Assembly (NCBI RefSeq): GCF_900106995.1
Contig: NZ_FNOK01000003.1
Coordinates: 1 to 64,000 of the forward strand
Length of the DNA: 64,000 bases
DNA from: Saccharopolyspora shandongensis
GTDB taxonomy: Bacteria > Actinomycetota > Actinomycetes > Mycobacteriales > Pseudonocardiaceae
Direction: 5' to 3'
Numbering within the stretch: the stretch's first letter is position 1; the number at the start of each line of letters is the position of its first letter. Under the pieces are notes generated by a model, which saw only the letters and a list, made by a program, of their open reading frames with translations, was not told the origin of the DNA and made no database searches. A program made the translations under genes and the position numbers. This document shows, piece by piece, positions 57,816 through 64,000 of the stretch.

Positions 57816-58604
57816 CTACGTCAGGAAGCCGAGCTGCGAGGAGAGTTCCTTGGCCGCGACGCGCATCGCGCCGACGACCTCGCGCATTCGCTTGCGGGAG
57901 AAGCGGTACGACGGGCCGGAGGCGCTCAGCGCCGCGATCACGTCGCCCTCGTGGTTGTAGACGGCGACCGCCGCCGCGTTGAGCCCGAGTTCCAGTTCTT
58001 CGTAGCTGGTCGCGTATCCGTCGCGGACGATCAGCTCGAAGTCCTTGCGCAGCTCGCCGGCGCTGGTGACGGTCCGCGTCGTGTAGCGCTCCAGCTGCCG
58101 GACGAGCACCTCGTCCTGGTCCTCCCGCGGCGCGTGCGCCAGCAGGACCTTGCCGCTGGACGTCGCGTGCAGCGGGGTGCGCTGGCCGACCCAGTTGTGC
58201 GCCGTGACGGCCGCCGTGCCGCGGGCCTGGCTGATGTTGATGGCGACGTCGTTGTCCCGGATCGCGATGTTGACCGTCTCGCCCAGGTCTGCGGCCAGCG
58301 ATTCGCAGAAGGGCCGGCCCAGTCGGGGCAGGTCCATCCGCTCGGTCGCGGCGCCCGCCAGCCGCACGATGCCGAAGCCGATCGCGTACTTGCCGCGCTC
58401 CCCCAGCTGTTCCACCAGGCCCCGGGCTTCCAGCACGCTCACCAGCCGGGAGGCCGTCGACTTGTGCACTCCCAGCTCCCCGGCGATCTCGGTGATGCCG
58501 GCTTCCCCATTGCGCGCCAGCAGTTCCAAGACGGTCACAGCCCGGTCGACGGACTGCACCAGGGCGCCAGAACTCCTTCCGCGTGCTTCAGCTGCGCTAC
58601 CCAC
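57816..58604 (-). CDS. IclR-family regulator
   Basis: A regulator of at most 262 residues. The winged helix lies at 15-75 (VQSVDRAVTVLELLARNGEA, ITEIAGELGVHKSTASRLVS, VLEARGLVEQLGERGKYAIG). The C-terminal ligand domain has GQRTPLHATSSGKVLLAHAP, and GYATSYEELELGLNAAAVAV near the end, both IclR hallmarks. GTG 58604 is the first start; a start at GTG near residue 16 is possible. It is divergent from the ferredoxin-reductase-like gene, with an IclR-like palindrome between them, so it probably controls that gene and perhaps the sox operon. Confidence 0.9.
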   Translation of the reverse strand: MGSAAEARGRSSGALVQSVDRAVTVLELLARNGEAGITEIAGELGVHKSTASRLVSVLEARGLVEQLGERGKYAIGFGIVRLAGAATERMDLPRLGRPFCESLAADLGETVNIAIRDNDVAINISQARGTAAVTAHNWVGQRTPLHATSSGKVLLAHAPREDQDEVLVRQLERYTTRTVTSAGELRKDFELIVRDGYATSYEELELGLNAAAVAVYNHEGDVIAALSASGPSYRFSRKRMREVVGAMRVAAKELSSQLGFLT

Positions 58605-58707
58605 CGGTCAACCGTATCCGTTCGAGGTGCACATCCCGGAACCATCCGTTGTCCCTCTTGACGTTCTCGCAACCAAAGGGTCAGATTTGTTGCGAATACT
58701 ACGCTCT

Positions 58708-58724
58708 GTTCCTCATTGTGCAAC
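58708..58724. promoter_or_regulatory. candidate IclR operator
   Basis: GTTCCTCATTGTGCAAC is symmetric at 12 of 17 positions, with outer GTT...AAC and inner C-x-C-A...T-G-x-G, a pattern typical of IclR-type sites. It lies 55 bp upstream of the divergent oxidoreductase start and about 104 bp from the IclR start. Confidence 0.5.
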
Positions 58725-58778
58725 GGAGGTCGGCTTGTTGTCATTCCCCGCGGCCGCCCCACCGGCCGTGATCGAGGC

Positions 58779-59978
58779 ATGAACACCGTGGTCGTCGTCG
58801 GCTCGTCGGTGGCGGGCTGGCGGGCCGCGCAGGAGCTGCGCGAGCAGGGCTTCGACGGGCGGCTGGTGATCGTCGGCGCGGAACCGCACCGACCCTACGA
58901 CCGGCCGCCGCTGTCCAAGGAATTCCTGGCCGGGAAGCTGCAACCGGAGGAACTCGCGCTGGGCAGCGAGCAGGAGGAGGCCGACCTCGCCGCCGAGTGG
59001 CGGCTGGGCGTCCCGGCGGCGCGGCTGGACACCCGGCGCGGCGCCGTGGTGCTCGCCGACGGCAGCGAGCTCCGCGCCGACGGCGTCGTGCTGGCCACCG
59101 GATCCGCCCGGCGGAGCCTGCCGGGCGGCGCCGAAGCCGCCGGCATCCACCGGCTGCGGACCGTCGACGACGCGTTGGCGCTGCGCCGGGAAATCCACGC
59201 CGGCGCCCGGGTCGTGGTCGTCGGCGGCGGGCTGATCGGCACCGAGATCGCCTCGACCTGCCGGTCCCTGGGCGCGGCGGTGACCCTCGTCGACGCCCAG
59301 CACCTGCCGCTGGCGCGCACCCTGGGCATCGAGCTGGCGCCGCTGTGCTTCGCGCAGCACGAGGACCACGGGGTTCGAGTGCGGTGCGGGACGCCCGCCC
59401 AGCGCGTGCTCGCGGACGACCGGGTCACCGGCGTGGAGCTCGCCGACGGCCGCGTGATCCCGGCCGACGTCGTGGTCGTCGAGGTCGGCGCGGAGCCCGC
59501 CACCCGGTGGTTGCGCGGATCGGGGCTGAAGCTGCGCGACGGCGTCGTGACCGACTCCGGGTGCGTGACCGCGTTGCCGAACGTGGTGGCGGTCGGCGAC
59601 ATCGCGCGTTACCAGCCCGCGCACCGGTCGCACACGGTGCGCAGCGACCACTGGTCGACGGCGATGAACCAGCCGCCGGTCGCGGTGCGCAACCTGCTCG
59701 CCGGGCACACCGCGGCGGCCTTCACCGGGGTGCCGCACTTCTGGTCGCAGCAGTACGGCTCGACGCTGCAGTTCGCCGGGTACGCCGGGCCGAAGGACCG
59801 GATCACGGTGGTGGACGGTTCGCTGAAGGCACGCCGGTTCGTCGCGACCTACCAGCGCGGCGGCCGGACGATCGCGGTGTTCGCGATGAACAGCCCCAAG
59901 CAGTTCGCCACCCACCGCCGTCGCCTCATCACGGCCCTGACGAACCCCGGTCCGGCGGCATCCAGAGCGGTGAGGTGA
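58779..59978 (+). CDS. ferredoxin-reductase-like FAD/NAD(P)-dependent oxidoreductase
   Basis: This 399-residue flavoprotein has two Rossmann motifs: VVVVGSSVAGWRAAQELREQ (4-23; FAD) and VVVVGGGLIGTEIASTCRSL (near 145-164; NAD(P)H). RPPLSKEFLAG (48-58) and VAVGDIARYQ (near 275) are the ferredoxin-reductase-type signatures, and the C-terminal VPHFWSQQYGSTLQFAGYAG completes the family pattern. It probably passes electrons to a ferredoxin or Rieske oxygenase; none is in the window. It may form part of a demethylation route with the adjacent sox operon. Confidence 0.9.
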   Translation: MNTVVVVGSSVAGWRAAQELREQGFDGRLVIVGAEPHRPYDRPPLSKEFLAGKLQPEELALGSEQEEADLAAEWRLGVPAARLDTRRGAVVLADGSELRADGVVLATGSARRSLPGGAEAAGIHRLRTVDDALALRREIHAGARVVVVGGGLIGTEIASTCRSLGAAVTLVDAQHLPLARTLGIELAPLCFAQHEDHGVRVRCGTPAQRVLADDRVTGVELADGRVIPADVVVVEVGAEPATRWLRGSGLKLRDGVVTDSGCVTALPNVVAVGDIARYQPAHRSHTVRSDHWSTAMNQPPVAVRNLLAGHTAAAFTGVPHFWSQQYGSTLQFAGYAGPKDRITVVDGSLKARRFVATYQRGGRTIAVFAMNSPKQFATHRRRLITALTNPGPAASRAVR

Positions 59979-60024
59979 ACGGACCGTTCGCTCCGCCAAT
60001 CGAGGCGAACGGGCCGTTCGCTCC
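59975..60024. repeat. two tandem palindromic units between convergent genes
   Basis: Unit 1 (59975-59994) reads GTGAACGGACCGTTCGCTCC and overlaps the stop of the oxidoreductase; unit 2 (60005-60024) reads GCGAACGGGCCGTTCGCTCC. They are 30 bp apart and 18 of 20 positions agree. Each contains GAACGG-x-CCGTTC. They look like an actinomycete extragenic palindrome that also serves as a transcription stop for the convergent pair. Confidence 0.7.
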
Positions 60025-60033
60025 AGGACCGGG

Positions 60034-60648
60034 TCAGGACGCGGCGAACTCCTGCGCCGCGTCCAGGAGCAGGTCCGCGAGGTAGTCGGCGAAGGAGTTG
60101 CGGACGAGGATCCGATAGGCCGGTTCCGGGGTCAGCTGCCAGAGGATCGCCTGGGTTCTGCCCAGCAGGGTCTGGGCGCAGTGGCCCGGGGTGAAGGACC
60201 TCGGGTGCAGGTCCAGGGAGCAGATCTTCTCCAGGACCTCGCGGGACAGCGGGCCGGACAGGCGCAGCGCCGTGCGGTTCGCGGATACGTCCACTGTGGA
60301 TCCCAGCGAGTCCGCGAGCGCGCCGCGCACCGAGGCGACCAGCTCGGCCGCGCGGCCGTCCGGGGCCACCAGGAGCCACTCGTCCGGGCCGAGCCAGAGG
60401 GCCGCGGCGTTCTCGTCGCCCGAGACGAGGTTCGGTTCGTGGTGCGGCAGCGCGAGATCAAGCGCGTGCTCGACGCGCGCCACCGCCGGGCTGCCCGGGT
60501 GCACCCGCAGGTTCACCTGGGTCAGGAACGGCTCCTCCGCCAGCCGCAACCGATCGGTGCCGATCGCGGAGAACTCGGCCGCCCGGTGGGCGAGCGGGCT
60601 GCGGCGCAGGGACAGCGTGTCGACCTGTGCGGGGCTAGCGACCGTCAC
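60034..60648 (-). CDS. soxG: sarcosine oxidase gamma subunit
   Basis: This 204-residue protein has the SoxG/GcvT-like pattern: LRRSPLAHRAAEFSAIGTDR (14-33), AALWLGPDEWLLVAPDGRAA, ALRLSGPLSREVLEKICSLD and AQTLLGRTQAILWQLTPEPA. It is the structural third subunit of the heterotetrameric oxidase, which demethylates sarcosine to glycine and makes 5,10-methylene-THF. It overlaps the end of soxA by 14 nt, as the last gene of the operon. Confidence 0.9.
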   Translation of the reverse strand: MTVASPAQVDTLSLRRSPLAHRAAEFSAIGTDRLRLAEEPFLTQVNLRVHPGSPAVARVEHALDLALPHHEPNLVSGDENAAALWLGPDEWLLVAPDGRAAELVASVRGALADSLGSTVDVSANRTALRLSGPLSREVLEKICSLDLHPRSFTPGHCAQTLLGRTQAILWQLTPEPAYRILVRNSFADYLADLLLDAAQEFAAS

Positions 60649-63487
60649 GGCGGGCTCCTTCGACGTCGTAGAACAGCGGCTTGGTCACCTCGACCTGGAT
60701 CGACCGGCCGTCGAGCGGCACGTCCAGCACCTCGCCGATGCGCTGACTTCCGTTGCGCACCAAGGCCATCGCGAACGTCCGGTCCAGGATCGCGCTGCGG
60801 TAGCTGGACGTGACGTGCCCGAGCATCGGCACCGGCGGCTCCAGCGGGGTGCCGGGCTCGACCAGGTGCGCGCCCTCCGGCAGGAGTTCCGCCGGGTCCA
60901 GCGGCAGCAGCCCGACCAGCTGCTTGCGATCGGTTCGCGCGGTGTCCGGGCGGCCGAACGAGCGCTTGCCGATGAAGTCCTTGCGCTTCGACACCACCCA
61001 GTCCATGCCGAGGTCGTGCGGCGTCACGGTGCCGTCGGTGTCCTGTCCGACGATCACGAAGCCCTTCTCCGCCCGCAGCACGTGCATCGTCTCGGTGCCG
61101 TAGGGCGTGATGCCGAAGTCCCGGCCCGCCTCGTGCACCGCCTCCCACGCCGCCATGCCGTACCAGGAGGCGACGCTGATCTCGAACGCCAGCTCGCCGG
61201 AGAACGAGATCCGGCTGATCCGGGCCGGAATCCCGTTGCCCAGCGCGGTTTCCCGGAACTCCATGAACCCGAACGCCTCGGCCGAGACGTCCAGGTCGGG
61301 CGCCACGCGGGCGACGACCTCCCGCGAGTCCGGGCCGACCACCGCCACCGTCGCCCACTGCTCGGTGACCGAGGTGCAGTGCACCGCCAGGTGCGGCCAC
61401 TCGGTCTGCAGCCACTCCTCCAGCCACTCCAGCACCGCCGCGGCGTTGCCGGTCGTGGTGCTCATCAGGTAGCGGTCCTCCGCCAGCCGCATCGACACGC
61501 CGTCGTCGAACACCATGCCGTCCGCGGTGCACATGACGCCGTAGCGGGCCTTGCCGACCGGGAGCTTGGCGAAGGCGTTGGTGTAGATCCGGTTCAGGAA
61601 CTCCGGCGCGTCCGGCCCGACGATCTCGATCTTGCCGAGCGTCGTCGCGTCCTGCATCGCCACCCCGGTGCGCGCCGCCAGGCATTCGCGCCGCACCGCC
61701 GCGGCCATGTCCTCGCCGGGGCGCGGGTAGTACCAGGGCCGCTTCCACTGGCCGACGTTCTCGAACTCCGCGCCGTGCGCGACGTGCCAGGAGTGCATCG
61801 GCGTGGTCCGCACCGGGTCGTGCAGCGCGCCCCGGTCCCGCCCGGCCAGCAGCGCGAACGACACCGGCGAGTAAGGCGGCCGGAACGTCGTGGTGCCCAC
61901 CTCGCCCGGCGATTCGGCCAGCAGCGCGTCGGCGATCACGCCGATGGCGTTCACGGCGGAGGTCTTGCCCTGGTCGCTCCCGGTGCCGATCGTGGTGTAG
62001 CGCTTGACGTGCTCGACCGAGCGCATCCCGGCGCCGACCGCGCGCCACACGTCGGCGACCGTGGCATCCCGTTGCAGGTCGACGAAGTGCTCCGTCCACC
62101 GCGCCGGGTCGCCGGTCTCGGCGGGCACCAGCCACAGCGGGCGCGGCTGCGCGACCGGCCGGTCGCCGGTCACCGGCGGGACGGGCGGCGCGGCGATCCG
62201 GAAGCCGCTCTCGGTCGCCGCCTCGGCCCCGGCCGACAGGCCCTGGGCGAGGCAGCCGGCGAGGTCGTAGGTGCCGCGCGCGGCCCCGATCACCTTGGGC
62301 AGCCCGGGTTTCTGCTCGGGCACGAACCCGGCCACCAGCTGGTCCCAGCGCACCGCGCCGCCCGCCTGGCTGAACAGGTGCACGGCCGGACTCCAGCCGC
62401 CGCACACCGCCAGCAGATCGCACCCGACGTCCACCGGGGTGCCGGCGATCAGTCCCGCGCCGTCGATCTCGGCGATCCGCGCGGACGACACCCGCCGGTC
62501 CCCCGTCGTGCCGACGACGGCGGAGCCGGTGAACACTTGAGCGCCGATCGACCGGGCCTGCTCGACGAGCCGCTGCGGCGGTTCGGGCCGGGTGTCGACG
62601 ACCGCGCGGACACGCGCGCCCGCGGCGGCCAGGTCGAGCGCCGCGAGGTAAGCGCTGTCGGACGTCGTGACCACGACGGCCTCCCGGCCCGGCAGCACCG
62701 CGAAGCGCTTGATGTAGCTGCGCACCGCCGAGGCGAGCATGATGCCCGGCCGGTCGTTGTCGGCGAAGACCATCGGCCGCTCGTGCGCCCCGGTGGCCAG
62801 CACCACGCGCTGGGCGCGCACGTGCCACAGACGCTGGCGGTTGCCGCGGTGCTCGGCGATGAGCAGGTAGTTGTGGTCGTAGTGGCCCACGGTGGTGGCG
62901 CGGGTCAGCACCCGCACCTCGGGCAGATCGACGAATTCCCGCGCCGCGCGGGAGATCCACTCGACGGCGGGCCGGCCGTCGATGCGCTCGCCGCCGTCCA
63001 GCAACGACCCGCCGAGCTCGCGGCCCTGCTCCACCAGCACCACCCTGGCGCCGCTGCGCCCTGCCGCCAGCGCGGCGGCGATCCCGGCCGGACCGGCGCC
63101 GACCACGACGACGTCGGCGTGCACGTACTTCTTGTCGTAGACGGTGGGATCCGGCGCGTTGCTCAGCCAGCCGATGCCCGAGAGGCTCGCGACCTGCAAG
63201 CCGTCGTAGAGCTCCAGCCGCGTCGCGGGCACCAGCGGCTCCGGGCCGCCGTCGAGCACCTGCACCAGCGCGTTCGGTTCGGTGCAGTCGGCGGTGACGA
63301 TGCCGCGCGGGCGGTCCCGGTAGATCGACGGGCCCACCTCGATCCGGCCGTTCGCGAGCAGCGCCGAGGCGAGCGTGTCGCCGGGATGCCCGGCGAACTC
63401 CATGCCGTCGAAGGTGCAGCGCAGCGTTCGGGTCCGGTCGATGCGACCGCCCTCCGGCAGGCGGGAAGGAGGAGTAGGCCGTGTCAT
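60635..63487 (-). CDS. soxA: sarcosine oxidase alpha subunit
   Basis: This 950-residue protein has the SoxA layout. The N-terminal 100 residues form a small 2Fe-2S-like fold (TLRCTFDGMEFAGHPGDTLA). A FAD/NAD Rossmann domain follows, with VVVVGAGPAGIAAALAAGRS near 125-144, VVLATGAHERP near 230 and a second GSDSAY-like segment. The C-terminal half is a GcvT-like folate-binding domain with QWKRPWYYPRPGEDM, SLGKIEIVGPDA-type sequence, MTADGMVFDDGVSMRLAEDRY-like sequence and GVMDWVVSKRKDFIGKRSF-like sequence. It binds NAD and THF. Length is normal for the family. ATG 63487 overlaps soxD. Confidence 0.93.
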   Translation of the reverse strand: MTRPTPPSRLPEGGRIDRTRTLRCTFDGMEFAGHPGDTLASALLANGRIEVGPSIYRDRPRGIVTADCTEPNALVQVLDGGPEPLVPATRLELYDGLQVASLSGIGWLSNAPDPTVYDKKYVHADVVVVGAGPAGIAAALAAGRSGARVVLVEQGRELGGSLLDGGERIDGRPAVEWISRAAREFVDLPEVRVLTRATTVGHYDHNYLLIAEHRGNRQRLWHVRAQRVVLATGAHERPMVFADNDRPGIMLASAVRSYIKRFAVLPGREAVVVTTSDSAYLAALDLAAAGARVRAVVDTRPEPPQRLVEQARSIGAQVFTGSAVVGTTGDRRVSSARIAEIDGAGLIAGTPVDVGCDLLAVCGGWSPAVHLFSQAGGAVRWDQLVAGFVPEQKPGLPKVIGAARGTYDLAGCLAQGLSAGAEAATESGFRIAAPPVPPVTGDRPVAQPRPLWLVPAETGDPARWTEHFVDLQRDATVADVWRAVGAGMRSVEHVKRYTTIGTGSDQGKTSAVNAIGVIADALLAESPGEVGTTTFRPPYSPVSFALLAGRDRGALHDPVRTTPMHSWHVAHGAEFENVGQWKRPWYYPRPGEDMAAAVRRECLAARTGVAMQDATTLGKIEIVGPDAPEFLNRIYTNAFAKLPVGKARYGVMCTADGMVFDDGVSMRLAEDRYLMSTTTGNAAAVLEWLEEWLQTEWPHLAVHCTSVTEQWATVAVVGPDSREVVARVAPDLDVSAEAFGFMEFRETALGNGIPARISRISFSGELAFEISVASWYGMAAWEAVHEAGRDFGITPYGTETMHVLRAEKGFVIVGQDTDGTVTPHDLGMDWVVSKRKDFIGKRSFGRPDTARTDRKQLVGLLPLDPAELLPEGAHLVEPGTPLEPPVPMLGHVTSSYRSAILDRTFAMALVRNGSQRIGEVLDVPLDGRSIQVEVTKPLFYDVEGARRDGR

Positions 63488-63750
63488 GGCGCCACCTTTC
63501 CGGGCATCTCCGGGTGCATCTCGTTGGTCGCGGTGTCGCGGACGACGTTGAACCAGCGCCGGCAGCCCGCGGAGTGCGTCCAGCGCTCGTGGAACAACCC
63601 GCGCGGGTTGTCGCGCACGAACAGGTACTCGGCCCAGGCGGCGTCGTCGACGTCGGCGGGGCTCTCGGGGTAGTCGACGTGGGCCTGACCGCCGTAGTGG
63701 AACTCGGTCTCGTCCCGATCGCCGCACCAGGGGCAGTGGATCAGAAGCAT
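63484..63750 (-). CDS. soxD: sarcosine oxidase delta subunit
   Basis: This 88-residue protein begins with LLIHCPWCGDRDETEFHYGG, the zinc-binding start of SoxD, and continues with WAEYLFVRDNPRGLFHERWT and GCRRWFNVVRDTATNE. The family binds one zinc ion with His and Cys ligands, all present here. GGAGG precedes the ATG. It overlaps soxA by 4 nt, giving the standard order soxB-soxD-soxA-soxG. Confidence 0.94.
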   Translation of the reverse strand: MLLIHCPWCGDRDETEFHYGGQAHVDYPESPADVDDAAWAEYLFVRDNPRGLFHERWTHSAGCRRWFNVVRDTATNEMHPEMPGKVAP

Positions 63751-63770
63751 CAGGGCCTCCAAACGGGGTC

Positions 63771-63810
63771 GTGAGCGTTTTGGATTGCCATGGCGGTCCA
63801 AAACACTCAC
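63771..63810 (-). promoter_or_regulatory. intercistronic hairpin between soxB and soxD
   Basis: Arms GTGAGCGTTTTGGA and TCCAAAACACTCAC pair with one mismatch around a 12-nt loop, in the 64-bp gap between soxB and soxD. It may tune or cleave the operon message. It lacks a T-run for a full terminator. Confidence 0.6.
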
Positions 63811-63814
63811 GAGC

Positions 63815-64000
63815 TCAGTGGGCGACGGCGGCTGCGCCGTGTTCGTCGATCAGGGCTCCGGTTCGGAACCGGTCGAGGCCGTAGGGCTCGTTGAGCGGGT
63901 GCGGGGAACCGGTGGCGATCGTGTGCGCGTACGCCCAGCCCACCCCGGGCGTGGCCTTGAAACCGCCGGTTCCCCAGCCGCAGTTGAGGAAGAGGTTCTC
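63815..64000 (-). CDS. soxB: sarcosine oxidase beta subunit, C-terminal part
   Basis: The visible 61 residues begin [20 protein letters not shown] and continue with [20 protein letters not shown] and [15 protein letters not shown], the conserved end of SoxB, the subunit that carries covalent FMN and noncovalent FAD and oxidises sarcosine. The rest lies beyond the right edge. It is the promoter-proximal gene of the operon. Confidence 0.93.
   Translation of the reverse strand, partial: ENLFLNCGWGTGGFKATPGVGWAYAHTIATGSPHPLNEPYGLDRFRTGALIDEHGAAAVAH

Noticed and set aside
60191-63673. 1160-codon plus-strand frame opposite soxA/soxG
   Set aside because: Antisense shadow of soxA; His/Arg/Gly-rich with no domain pattern.

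Overview
The window is high-GC actinobacterial DNA. The SsgA-like cell-division protein, an actinobacterial Gly-Cys-Val tRNA cluster, a conservon-type sensor kinase with a roadblock protein, an EspG-like protein, SCO6745-type and F420-dependent proteins and a heterotetrameric sarcosine oxidase operon point to a mycelial actinomycete. Pseudonocardiaceae, for example a Saccharopolyspora relative, is the most plausible guess, but no taxonomic marker here proves it.

Layout. (1) 1-21204 is the right part of a large integrative conjugative element (ICE) whose integrase sits against the 3' end of tRNA-Val(GAC). From the left it holds an IS21 copy (istB/istA), a DprA-like gene, an HELAH metallopeptidase and a small coiled-coil gene. 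A long minus-strand transfer block follows, read from 17.1 kb down to 4.9 kb: sigma-like protein, T4SS pilin, VirB6/TrbL-like protein, a proline-rich repeat membrane protein, PrgI-like, VirB4-like, small membrane protein, GP88-like, VirD4/TraG-like coupling ATPase, replication-relaxation protein and M23 lytic enzyme. A 510-bp divergent control region with a perfect 30-bp palindrome separates this block from plus-strand genes for two methylase-like proteins with degenerate catalytic motifs, a truncated DNA methylase, an excisionase and a tyrosine integrase. (2) 21.2-23.5 kb is chromosomal: tRNA-Gly, tRNA-Cys, tRNA-Val(GAC), an SsgA-family gene, a PGPGW membrane protein and tRNA-Val(CAC). (3) 23461-39249 is a second integrated element of 15.8 kb, delimited by a perfect 45-bp direct repeat of the 3' part of tRNA-Val(CAC). 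It has its own integrase and excisionase, a decayed methylase-like gene, and cargo: a formyltransferase, a three-gene operon ending in an NB-ARC/TPR STAND ATPase, a broken TOTE-type primase-helicase, a Tat-exported F420-type oxidoreductase, a sigma/anti-sigma operon, an esterase with an AraC regulator, and scraps of an IS, a kinase and a tRNA. (4) 39.25-64 kb is ordinary chromosome: conservon genes, peptidase E, Ppx/GppA, an F420 oxidoreductase, a TetR/SCO6745 pair with two visible operators, an MHS-type transporter, an ABC exporter, an amino-acid permease, a Na+/H+ antiporter, an IclR/ferredoxin-reductase-like pair and the soxBDAG operon.

How it works together. The two elements sit in neighbouring valine tRNA genes and share the plan methylase-like / xis / int, so the second looks like a reduced cousin of the first that kept integration functions and gained cargo. 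The ICE encodes most of a mating-pair formation system plus coupling ATPase, and its transfer block probably fires from the palindrome-bearing divergent promoter. The chromosomal right half ends in C1/glycine-betaine catabolism, where the sarcosine oxidase operon feeds methyl groups into the folate pool.
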